Shown in pieces: positions 1 to 4,791 of a DNA stretch of 6,819 nucleotides (the first letter of the stretch is position 1; each line of letters begins with the position of its first letter). Source of the stretch: Myxococcota bacterium (GTDB lineage Bacteria > Myxococcota > Polyangia > GCA-2747355 > JAKLHH01); NCBI GenBank assembly GCA_022710245.1, contig JAKLHH010000414.1, positions 1 through 6,819 of the forward strand, in the 5' to 3' direction. A program made the position numbers and the translations under genes. The notes beneath the pieces were generated by a model, which searched no databases, was not told the origin of the DNA, and saw only the letters and a program-made list of their open reading frames with translations.

Positions 1-292
1 TGGACCCATCGGGCTTGGCCCCGTCGGACTTGGCCCCGTCGACCGGGACCGCCGCGTCGGTCACCGCGAGCCCGTCCGCGTGATAAAGGCCTGCCTCACC
101 GCGCGTCGAGCTGTCGCGCGCTCGCTCGGAGGTCGAGAGGTCTCGCTCCCGCGCCGTGAGATCTCTCCCGGCCTCGCTCCTCGGCTGGTCGGCTGCCCCC
201 GGCGCGTCCAGAGGCGGGATGCCGTTGCGCGAGCACCCCATCAGGCAGAGCATCGCGAGAGCCACAGCTCGTGTTCTGGACCTCATTCGCAT
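1..292 (-). CDS. Lipoprotein with Asp/Gly-rich linker, N-terminal part (runs off left edge)
   Basis: An open minus-strand frame starts at an ATG at 292 (a second in-frame ATG is at 286) and stays open to the window edge, giving 97 visible codons. The N-terminus has an Arg-rich n-region (MRMRSRTR), a short hydrophobic core (AVALAMLCLM) and a textbook lipobox LMGC with Cys20 as the lipidated residue. Export through Sec, signal peptidase II cleavage and membrane anchoring are therefore predicted. The next ~75 residues are polar and low in complexity, ending in repeated DGAKSDGAKPDGS-type motifs. This looks like the flexible linker common in surface lipoproteins of myxobacteria. The functional domain lies outside the window, so no function can be given. 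A GGGG lies 7 nt before the ATG at 292. An in-frame GTG farther upstream, after GGGAGGGG near 380-390, is a less likely start because it would put a long charged stretch before the signal sequence. The gene lies downstream of a promoter-like repeat at 437-466. Confidence 0.75.
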   Translation of the reverse strand, partial: MRMRSRTRAVALAMLCLMGCSRNGIPPLDAPGAADQPRSEAGRDLTARERDLSTSERARDSSTRGEAGLYHADGLAVTDAAVPVDGAKSDGAKPDGS

Positions 293-436
293 CGCGGAGC
301 CCCGTTCGCAGCGCCGCCGCGCGACGCTGCCGTGCTCGCTCCCCAGGCGATCCTGACGGCCCCCGCTGCACACAGACCCCTCCCTGCCCGCCGCCTGTGT
401 CTGACCTCTCTGGTTGGTCCCACCCTTTGCCGGACC

Positions 437-466
437 CATGTCGCGAGCCGAGCGCGCCGCGGTCAA
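437..466 (-). promoter_or_regulatory. Predicted promoter (P2) upstream of the partial lipoprotein gene
   Basis: On the minus strand TTGACC (466-461) is followed by an 18-nt spacer and GACATG (442-437). This is the same layout as the promoter upstream of the Toprim operon, and the -35 plus spacer is almost base-for-base the same. The -10 is poor (only two of six consensus positions), which fits a promoter that needs an activator. Three 14-bp direct repeats touch the -35 on its upstream side. The untranslated leader to the ATG at 292 would be about 135-140 nt. Confidence 0.4.
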
Positions 467-469
467 GCG
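439..469 (-). repeat. 31-bp direct repeat, copy A
   Basis: Positions 439-469 match 3597-3627 at 29 of 31 bases in the same orientation. The only differences are two adjacent bases (GA here, AC in copy B) following TGTCGCGAGCC on the plus strand. Similarity stops abruptly on both sides. The repeat covers the -35 hexamer, the whole spacer and part of the -10 of the predicted minus-strand promoter. Identity across the spacer is more than a shared sigma-factor site needs, so it suggests either a recent duplication or a regulator-binding sequence. Confidence 0.8.
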
Positions 470-508
470 GGTGTTCCACGGCGTGTGTTCCACGGCGGGC
501 GTTCCATG
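467..508 (-). repeat. Three 14-bp direct repeats abutting the -35 of P2 (possible activator site)
   Basis: Three head-to-tail 14-mers are read on the plus strand as GCGGGTGTTCCACG (467-480), GCGTGTGTTCCACG (481-494) and GCGGGCGTTCCATG (495-508). The common core is GTTCCA (TGGAAC on the minus strand). The array ends exactly where TTGACC begins. Direct repeats immediately upstream of a -35 beside a weak -10 are the usual arrangement for a transcriptional activator that contacts RNA polymerase. The binding protein is unknown. The other copy of the promoter has no such array. Confidence 0.6.
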
Positions 509-556
509 CATCCGATCGGCATCAGGGCTGCTTGAACAGCTCCGAGCCTCGCGCCC

Positions 557-1678
557 TCACTCGTGCTCGCGCGCGAGCCTGGACCTGAGCGCCGGATCCG
601 GCTCGTCGACGAGCGCCGCACGAGCGAGCCGCCGCGGCAGAGGCACCCTCGCCAGCTCGAGGGCGTGGAGCGCATACCAGCGAGCGAAGGGCCGGTGGTA
701 GTCGAGCGCCCGCGCGGCGACGTCGAGCAGCAGCGGCGCCGGGACGAGGGGCGCGATCTCGAGGGCGATCGACGCTGCGCGCTCGAGGTCAGGCTCGACG
801 GGCAGGCGCTCCAGGAGCAGCGCACAAGCTGCGACGCTGCCGATCTTCACGAGAGCGTCGATGCTCCACCACCTGGGCTCTGCCGCCCGCCCCTGGAGGC
901 AGGCCCGAGCGCGCGCCAGCACCGTCACTTCGTCGACGACGATCGCGGCGGGAGCCGCCGCCAGCACGACGAACAGATCGGCGCTCGCCGCCGCAAGGTG
1001 GAGCCCTTCGCGAACACGGCGCATGGCCTGCGTGCTGACGTCGCGTTGAAACGCGAACGCGAGCGCCCTGGCTGCGTGCACGGCGAGTGAGGGCCGCTCG
1101 ACGAGCGCCACCAGGACGCTGGCAGCCTCACGGTGCTCCGGGTCGACGCGGAGAAGAGCCGCGGCTGTCTTGGCGAGCGCGACCTGCAGCAAGAACTGGC
1201 CCCGAGACCGGGACTGCGCGCGGATCTCCCTCGTGAAGCGGCGGAGCTTGCGGCCCAGTATCTCCCGGGCGGGCTGGCCTCGCATCGTCCCCAGGACGTA
1301 CAGGACCGGGATGACCTCCGGGTCGTCTCGCGATCGCGCCGCAGCGAGCACGGCCGCGCGGACTCGCGGCACATCGAGGGAGTCCGCGAGCCATAGCGCC
1401 GCCCGCGCCTCGCCCGCCTCGAGGCTCGCGACGAGCGCGTCACGCCACCTCTTCGGCCGAGCGGCGGTCGGAAGCGCTGCCAGCGCCTCGCCGTCGCCTG
1501 CCCTGGCCCTGGCCATCGCGGCGTCGACCTCATCGGCAGAGGGCTGCTCGCCGACGAGGTGCCCCGGAACGAAGATCGCCCGACCGCCGGTCCTGCAGTA
1601 GAGATCGAGCAGGAGCCCGGCGTCGCGCTTGAAGGGGAGCTTTCGCCGGCGTCTGTCGATCACGCGGGGCATCGGCAT
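557..1678 (-). CDS. HEAT-repeat protein, second tandem copy
   Basis: A 373-residue protein composed almost wholly of Ala/Leu/Arg-rich amphipathic helices (from about residue 50 to the end), as in HEAT/ARM alpha-solenoid scaffolds that bind proteins or nucleic acids. There is no catalytic motif, signal peptide or membrane segment, so it is probably cytoplasmic. It is a paralogue of the gene just upstream. The alignable blocks are the N-terminal PF(K/Q)R...GxLxD, the central VLYVLG.MRGQPAREIL and AALLRVDPEHREAASVL, the QAMRRVREGL stretch, and a C-terminal DEPDP (358-362). I chose the ATG at 1678 because it overlaps the preceding stop as TGATG, with no strong Shine-Dalgarno, which implies translational coupling. 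An in-frame GTG at 1687 would add three residues. It is the last gene of the operon, and I see no terminator hairpin with a T-run after it. Gene call strong; HEAT fold likely; function unknown. Confidence 0.82.
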   Translation of the reverse strand: MPMPRVIDRRRRKLPFKRDAGLLLDLYCRTGGRAIFVPGHLVGEQPSADEVDAAMARARAGDGEALAALPTAARPKRWRDALVASLEAGEARAALWLADSLDVPRVRAAVLAAARSRDDPEVIPVLYVLGTMRGQPAREILGRKLRRFTREIRAQSRSRGQFLLQVALAKTAAALLRVDPEHREAASVLVALVERPSLAVHAARALAFAFQRDVSTQAMRRVREGLHLAAASADLFVVLAAAPAAIVVDEVTVLARARACLQGRAAEPRWWSIDALVKIGSVAACALLLERLPVEPDLERAASIALEIAPLVPAPLLLDVAARALDYHRPFARWYALHALELARVPLPRRLARAALVDEPDPALRSRLAREHE

Positions 1679-2802
1679 CACAGGCACGGCCCTGGCGCCT
1701 GTGCCGCGAGCGCCCGCAGGGACTCCAGCAGCAGCGGGTCGGGCTCATCCGTGGCCGCGGTCGCGGCCAGCGCGCCGCACCCGGCGGGTCTGGCCACCTT
1801 CAGCAGGTCGATGGCCTGCATGCGGATGTGCGGGGATTCGTCCCCAAGGGCCCTGGTGCACAGGGCCGTGATCGGCTCGTCCGGCAGGATGCCCACAAGC
1901 TGCATGGCGAGGCGGATCGCCTCCCGCAGGTCCCGCTCGCTTGGCAGCCAGTCCTTCACGATCGCGAGCGCCTCGGCCGATCCCACCCAGAACAGACCGC
2001 CGCAGACAAGACCTCGGAGCTCCTCGCAGTCGCCGAACACCAGCGCTCTGCTGCGCCTCAGCATGGCGTCGTAGTCGAGGAACGCCAGCGCCGGCAGGGC
2101 GCGGGCAAACAGCCGGTGGTCGTCACCAGCCAGGATGCGCTGCAGCGCATCGCGCAGGGTCCGCATCGCCTTCGTCCATGATTGTCGCCGATACACCTCC
2201 GCGATCGCCCACGCGGCCTTCTCGCGGGCCCAGGCGCTGGTCGGGTGGTCAAGGAAGCGGCTCAGGACCTGGGCGGCCTCGAGCGACTCGGCGTCGAGCC
2301 GAAGGAGCGCCTCCGCGGTGCAGACAGCAGCGCACGCCTCCTGGTTGAGGTACTTGCGCCTCTTTCGGAACGTCCGCCTGTCGGCGAGCAGACTGCGCAG
2401 CACCTCGCGAAGGGTCGCCTTTGCCCCTGGTCCGCCGACGATGCCAAGCACCTGCACATAGTTGGCGACGCGCGTATGGCGGACGGTCCGGGTGGCCTCG
2501 ATCAGCGCGGCGAGCACCCTCCGGTCCCCCGCAGCGTCCACCAGCGCCATGGGCGCCTCGATGTCGCCTCGCTCGAGAGCGCCGAGCAACCTCTCGACGT
2601 AGTCTGCGGGGCGCTCCGCCGGCGGGATCGCGGTGAGCTCTCGAACCGACGGGCTGCGCTTCCTGAGGATGCCTCGCACATCCACGCTGGACGTCGTCGC
2701 GCCTGCGCTCCACTCCGCCGACACGAAGTGGACGCCGGCGCTGCCGACGTGACCATCGAAGAGATACCCGTGCTGCCGCTGGAACGGACGCTTCTGCGAC
2801 AT
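1678..2802 (-). CDS. HEAT-repeat protein, first tandem copy
   Basis: A 374-residue protein preceded by a strong ribosome-binding site (GGAGGGGAGC directly before the ATG). After a distinctive N-terminus (PFQRQHGYLFDGHVG, residues 6-20) comes a short variable stretch. From about residue 62 to the end there are repeating amphipathic helices with HEAT-like spacing, for example DYVERLLGALERGD (67-80), VANYVQVLGIVGGPGAKATLRE (112-133, with the turn Pro/Gly) and SPHIRMQAIDLLKVA (323-337). The C-terminal helix pair carries DEPDP (352-356), as in the downstream paralogue. No enzyme motif, signal peptide or membrane span is seen, so a cytoplasmic scaffold or binding protein is expected. It lies 36 nt downstream of the Toprim-like gene and overlaps the next gene by one base, so the three are very probably co-transcribed. 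PBS-lyase-type HEAT proteins are an alternative label; the DNA or protein partner is unknown. Confidence 0.85.
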   Translation of the reverse strand: MSQKRPFQRQHGYLFDGHVGSAGVHFVSAEWSAGATTSSVDVRGILRKRSPSVRELTAIPPAERPADYVERLLGALERGDIEAPMALVDAAGDRRVLAALIEATRTVRHTRVANYVQVLGIVGGPGAKATLREVLRSLLADRRTFRKRRKYLNQEACAAVCTAEALLRLDAESLEAAQVLSRFLDHPTSAWAREKAAWAIAEVYRRQSWTKAMRTLRDALQRILAGDDHRLFARALPALAFLDYDAMLRRSRALVFGDCEELRGLVCGGLFWVGSAEALAIVKDWLPSERDLREAIRLAMQLVGILPDEPITALCTRALGDESPHIRMQAIDLLKVARPAGCGALAATAATDEPDPLLLESLRALAAQAPGPCL

Positions 2803-2812
2803 GCTCCCCTCC
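2803..2812 (-). promoter_or_regulatory. Strong ribosome-binding site of the first HEAT gene
   Basis: GGAGGGGAGC immediately precedes the ATG at 2802 on the minus strand. It fixes that start and indicates that this gene is translated independently, although it lies only 36 nt after the stop of the Toprim-like gene. The following HEAT gene has no comparable site and appears to rely on stop/start overlap. Confidence 0.7.
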
Positions 2813-2838
2813 GACGCACTCTGTGGCGCCCTTGCCGT

Positions 2839-3555
2839 TCACTGGCCGCGGTCTCCAGCTGCTGCCCGCGCGCGCAGCAGACGGTGGAGTCGTGCGACGT
2901 GACGTCGACGATACAGGCCGGGGTTCGTGGCGCCCTCGAGCTCGATCTTGAGGCCCGCCCTGAGCACCGCAGCAGAGCGGGGACCGACGACGCCTTCCAG
3001 CGCGGCAACGCTGTCGATGTCACGAAGGAGGCTCGACTCGCCGCGGGTGAGCCGGAGCATGATGTCGTCGATGCGGCGCCCCGACCTGAGATCCGCCTCG
3101 ATGAGCGAGAGCCATGCGTCGTCGATCCCGCCATCGACGACCACGGACGGCTCAGGGTCTGCGCGCAGGTTGAGCCTCTGCGCGAGTCCGAGCGGATCGA
3201 GATCCGTCACCGCGACCACCCCGAGCGGGTATCGGCTGCCGAGGTCGCGGATGAGCCCGCGCTCTGCGGGTGCCCCGATGAAGTCGGCGCCCCACACCTC
3301 GACGTCTTCGGGGAGGTCTGCCGCGTTCGCGAGCCAGCTGGCGACGCCCGGCTTGGCGCACACGATGGCCAGGTTCGGCCTGGCACGTGCGATGAATGCG
3401 GTGACGAGCGAACGAGTGTCGCCGGGGTAGAGTGATTCGCCGTCGACGAGTCGCGGGGCGCTCGCGCTGCCAAATCGCCTGAGCGCCGTTTTCAAGCTTC
3501 GGGGTTCAGCGCCACCGCCGAGCACACCGACGCCTCTACCGCCCCGACACCGCAT
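2839..3555 (-). CDS. Orphan Toprim-domain protein resembling the Spo11/Topo VI A C-terminal half
   Basis: A 238-residue protein. From about residue 62 to the end it can be laid along the Toprim half of topoisomerase VI A/Spo11. A strand (NLAIVCAKPG, 61-70) is followed by the GADFIGAPAERGLIRDL segment (89-105), the Toprim acidic motif VTDLDPLG (116-123), LRLTRGE (167-173) and KIELEGA (203-209). The last two recall the family's 'LT..E/D' and 'KAEIEAL' motifs. Known members need these acids to bind Mg2+. The usual Glu at the end of the first strand (VVE in Topo VI A) reads VCA here, and only ~60 residues precede the domain, too few for the winged helix with the catalytic Tyr. It may therefore be a partner, regulator or degenerate relative rather than a topoisomerase. 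The ATG at 3555 has GGAG 7 nt upstream and lies ~33 nt after the predicted start site. A longer GTG start at 3660 would lie upstream of the promoter. The homology was judged by eye and could be wrong; related Toprim families are alternatives. Confidence 0.75.
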   Translation of the reverse strand: MRCRGGRGVGVLGGGAEPRSLKTALRRFGSASAPRLVDGESLYPGDTRSLVTAFIARARPNLAIVCAKPGVASWLANAADLPEDVEVWGADFIGAPAERGLIRDLGSRYPLGVVAVTDLDPLGLAQRLNLRADPEPSVVVDGGIDDAWLSLIEADLRSGRRIDDIMLRLTRGESSLLRDIDSVAALEGVVGPRSAAVLRAGLKIELEGATNPGLYRRRHVARLHRLLRARAAAGDRGQ

Positions 3556-3594
3556 CGATGGTCTCCGTCGATCCCGCCCTTGACGTGATTCGCT

Positions 3595-3624
3595 ATTGTC
3601 GCGAGCCACGCGCGCCGCGGTCAA
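3595..3624 (-). promoter_or_regulatory. Predicted promoter (P1) of the Toprim-HEAT-HEAT operon
   Basis: On the minus strand a -35 TTGACC (3624-3619), an 18-nt spacer and a -10 GACAAT (3600-3595) form a reasonable housekeeping-sigma promoter. Transcription would begin near 3588, leaving a leader of about 33 nt that contains the GGAG ribosome-binding site before the ATG at 3555. This placement supports 3555 over 3660 as the true start. The -10 is a better match than that of the sister promoter at 437-466. Confidence 0.5.
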
Positions 3625-3627
3625 GCG
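3597..3627 (-). repeat. 31-bp direct repeat, copy B
   Basis: This is the partner of the repeat at 439-469, differing at two adjacent bases. It lies upstream of the first gene of the operon, and copy A lies downstream of the last one, so the pair brackets exactly the Toprim-HEAT-HEAT cassette (about 3.16 kb between equivalent points). It overlaps promoter P1. The 14-bp repeats that flank copy A are absent here. Confidence 0.8.
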
Positions 3628-3737
3628 CTGCCGTGGATGCCCGGGTGTCAGCGGGCTCACGCCTTCCGCTTCCGGCTCTCGTGTGCAGTCCTACACGCGG
3701 ATCTCGATCTGCCGGACCGGATGGTGGAATTCGGGCG

Positions 3738-3905
3738 TGTCGCGGACTAAATCGGAGCTGTCGCGGACTAAATCGGAGCTGTCGCGGACTAAATCGGAGC
3801 TGTCGCGGACTAAATCGAGGCTGTCCGGGACGAAGTCGAGGCTGTCCGGGAGGAACTCGAGGCTGTCCGGGAGGAACTCGAGGCTGTCCGGGAGGAATGA
3901 AGGGC
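3738..3905 (+). repeat. Array of eight 21-bp tandem repeats
   Basis: Eight head-to-tail units of exactly 21 bp start at 3738, 3759, 3780, 3801, 3822, 3843, 3864 and 3885. The first three are identical, with core GCGGACTAAATCGG. Unit 4 keeps that left part but ends in GAGGC like the later ones. Unit 5 is intermediate (CCGGGACGAAGTCG). Units 6-7 are identical, with core CCGGGAGGAACTCG, and unit 8 decays at its end. The pattern looks like two repeat types joined by an intermediate. Because 21 is a multiple of three and stops occur in only one plus frame of the first units, several frames stay open by arithmetic (heptapeptides such as LSRTKSE). I see no start site or codon signal that makes any of them a gene. 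Two helical turns per unit would put bound proteins on one face of the DNA. Confidence 0.9.
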
Positions 3906-3947
3906 CAGAGGGGTACAGACCGGACTGATCGATGTAGAGGGGTTATC

Positions 3948-3977
3948 ATGAGCCGACGCGGAACCGAGGAGAGCTGA
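3948..3977 (+). CDS. Possible nine-codon leader ORF before the lipoprotein gene
   Basis: ATG to TGA encodes MSRRGTEES. The ATG has AGAGGGG 5 nt upstream, a better-placed ribosome-binding site than that of the lipoprotein gene. The stop is 5 nt before the lipoprotein ATG, and the ORF overlaps that gene's own GAGGAGAG site. Translating ribosomes would therefore mask or deliver to the downstream start, as in a translationally coupled leader. The peptide has no run of one amino acid that would suggest attenuation. It may simply be chance. Confidence 0.25.
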   Translation: MSRRGTEES

Positions 3978-3982
3978 TCGTC

Positions 3983-4687
3983 ATGCCCGGACCCCGCACG
4001 CTCACTCCCGCCGCGGGATGGCTGGCCGCGCTCGTGCTGACGGGCTGCGGCGCCCCGGCACAGCAGGCCCCCCGGCCGGCGGCGGTCACGCCACCCGCGA
4101 GCCAGCCGGCCACGCCACCCGCGAGCCCGGCCACGCCACCCGCGAGCCCGGCCGCGCCGCCGCGGCTCAGCATCCTCGACCGCCGCCCTCCCCCGCTGGC
4201 GGTGGACCTCGAGCAGGACGGCAAGCTCGTCCCGCTCGCGGGGCAGGAGGCGCACCTCGCGCCCCGGCCCTTCGCCATCGTCGTCCGTCGCTGCGAGCCG
4301 TTCCGCGGCATCCTGATGAACGTCTCGCGGAGCTCGCGGCTCTTCGAGGCCGCGCGTGCCGGACGCGGCCTCGAGGAGACCTTCTCGCCGGGGACCGGGA
4401 TGGCCGAGGATGCGATGGTGCGCGACCGCGTGCTGATCGAGAGCTACGGCGGCCACCACTACCTGATCGTCGACCTGCAGGGCGAGCCGAAGACGAACCG
4501 CTATCACGAGCTGCGCCGCGTCGCCGGGGAGCTGCAGTGCCGCCGCCTCGTCGAGCACGTCGAGGTCGCCGGCTCCTCGGTGCGCACCCCGATCTCCCGG
4601 CTCCGCGAGCTCTACCTCGTCTTCTACCTCGCCCGCGAGGGCAAGAGCGCGCTGCACACCGCCCTCAAGCTGCGCTTCGATCGGTGA
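3983..4687 (+). CDS. Lipoprotein of unknown function
   Basis: A 234-residue protein with a type II signal peptide. The hydrophobic segment AAGWLAALVLTGC has lipobox LTGC and Cys22 as the predicted lipidated N-terminus of the mature protein. Residues 24-60 form a flexible Ala/Pro/Thr linker with a repeated PATPPAS motif. The remaining ~170 residues (from RLSILDRRPPP) form a compact mixed alpha/beta domain I do not recognise. It contains Cys104 and Cys186, the motif RDRVLIESYGGHHYLIVDL (147-165), and a C-terminal strand-rich end (RELYLVFYLAREG, LKLRFDR). The start is set by GAGGAGAG 9 nt before the ATG. The gene converges on the secreted-propeller gene, with 104 bp between the two stops. A periplasmic, membrane-anchored protein is expected; nothing indicates an enzyme. 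Confidence 0.88.
   Translation: MPGPRTLTPAAGWLAALVLTGCGAPAQQAPRPAAVTPPASQPATPPASPATPPASPAAPPRLSILDRRPPPLAVDLEQDGKLVPLAGQEAHLAPRPFAIVVRRCEPFRGILMNVSRSSRLFEAARAGRGLEETFSPGTGMAEDAMVRDRVLIESYGGHHYLIVDLQGEPKTNRYHELRRVAGELQCRRLVEHVEVAGSSVRTPISRLRELYLVFYLAREGKSALHTALKLRFDR
4087..4155 (+). repeat. Short tandem repeat inside the lipoprotein linker
   Basis: A 16-bp core ACGCCACCCGCGAGCC begins at 4088, 4112 and 4133 (spacings 24 and 21 bp, both in frame) and encodes the TPPAS repeats of the Pro/Ala linker. Such in-frame repeats can gain or lose units by slippage without breaking the gene, changing only linker length. Confidence 0.8.
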
Positions 4688-4791
4688 AGCTCGCGTCGCT
4701 CGCCGAGACGATCACGTCGCGATTGGCCCTGCTCACGTCCTGCGGAGGCTCCGCGATGAAGGGCAAGTTCTCGCGCCCCGCTGCTTGAGCG

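Larger units (their letters stand above)
3628..3982. other. Intergenic region between divergent units
   Basis: About 355 bp separate promoter P1 (minus) from the lipoprotein gene (plus). Apart from the 21-bp array and the small leader-type ORF listed separately, the stretch 3628-3737 shows no gene, tRNA or strong hairpin. No convincing -35/-10 pair was found for the plus-strand gene, whose promoter presumably lies between about 3880 and 3945. Open frames through the region owe their openness to GC content and the 21-bp periodicity. Confidence 0.6.

Noticed and set aside
512..519. CCGATCGG palindrome after the HEAT operon as an operator
   Set aside because: An isolated eight-base palindrome is expected by chance in GC-rich DNA, and there is no second copy near the promoters.
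2182..3435. 417-codon plus-strand open frame opposite the Toprim-like and first HEAT genes
   Set aside because: It is the antisense shadow of well-formed minus-strand genes with good ribosome sites; its protein is Arg/Glu/Ala-rich with no domain and no convincing start site.
439..3627. Cassette as a classical insertion sequence or integron
   Set aside because: The flanking repeats are direct, not inverted, and no transposase, integrase or attC-like structure is found between them.
3738..3905. CRISPR array
   Set aside because: Units are contiguous 21-mers with no unique spacers, and no cas gene is present.
3596..3928. Plus-strand ORF encoding LSRTKSE heptapeptides
   Set aside because: Its start lies within the minus-strand promoter and has no ribosome site; more than one frame of a 21-bp repeat is open by default. 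Kept as a repeat, with the coding option noted as a finding.
3593..4657. 354-codon minus-strand open frame across the 21-bp array and the lipoprotein
   Set aside because: It runs antisense to a lipoprotein with a clear signal peptide and is kept open by GC bias and by the 21-bp periodicity.
4742..4754. GCGGAGGCTCCGC hairpin between convergent genes as a terminator
   Set aside because: Stem of only five to six pairs with a tiny loop and no T-run on either strand; not supportable as an intrinsic terminator.
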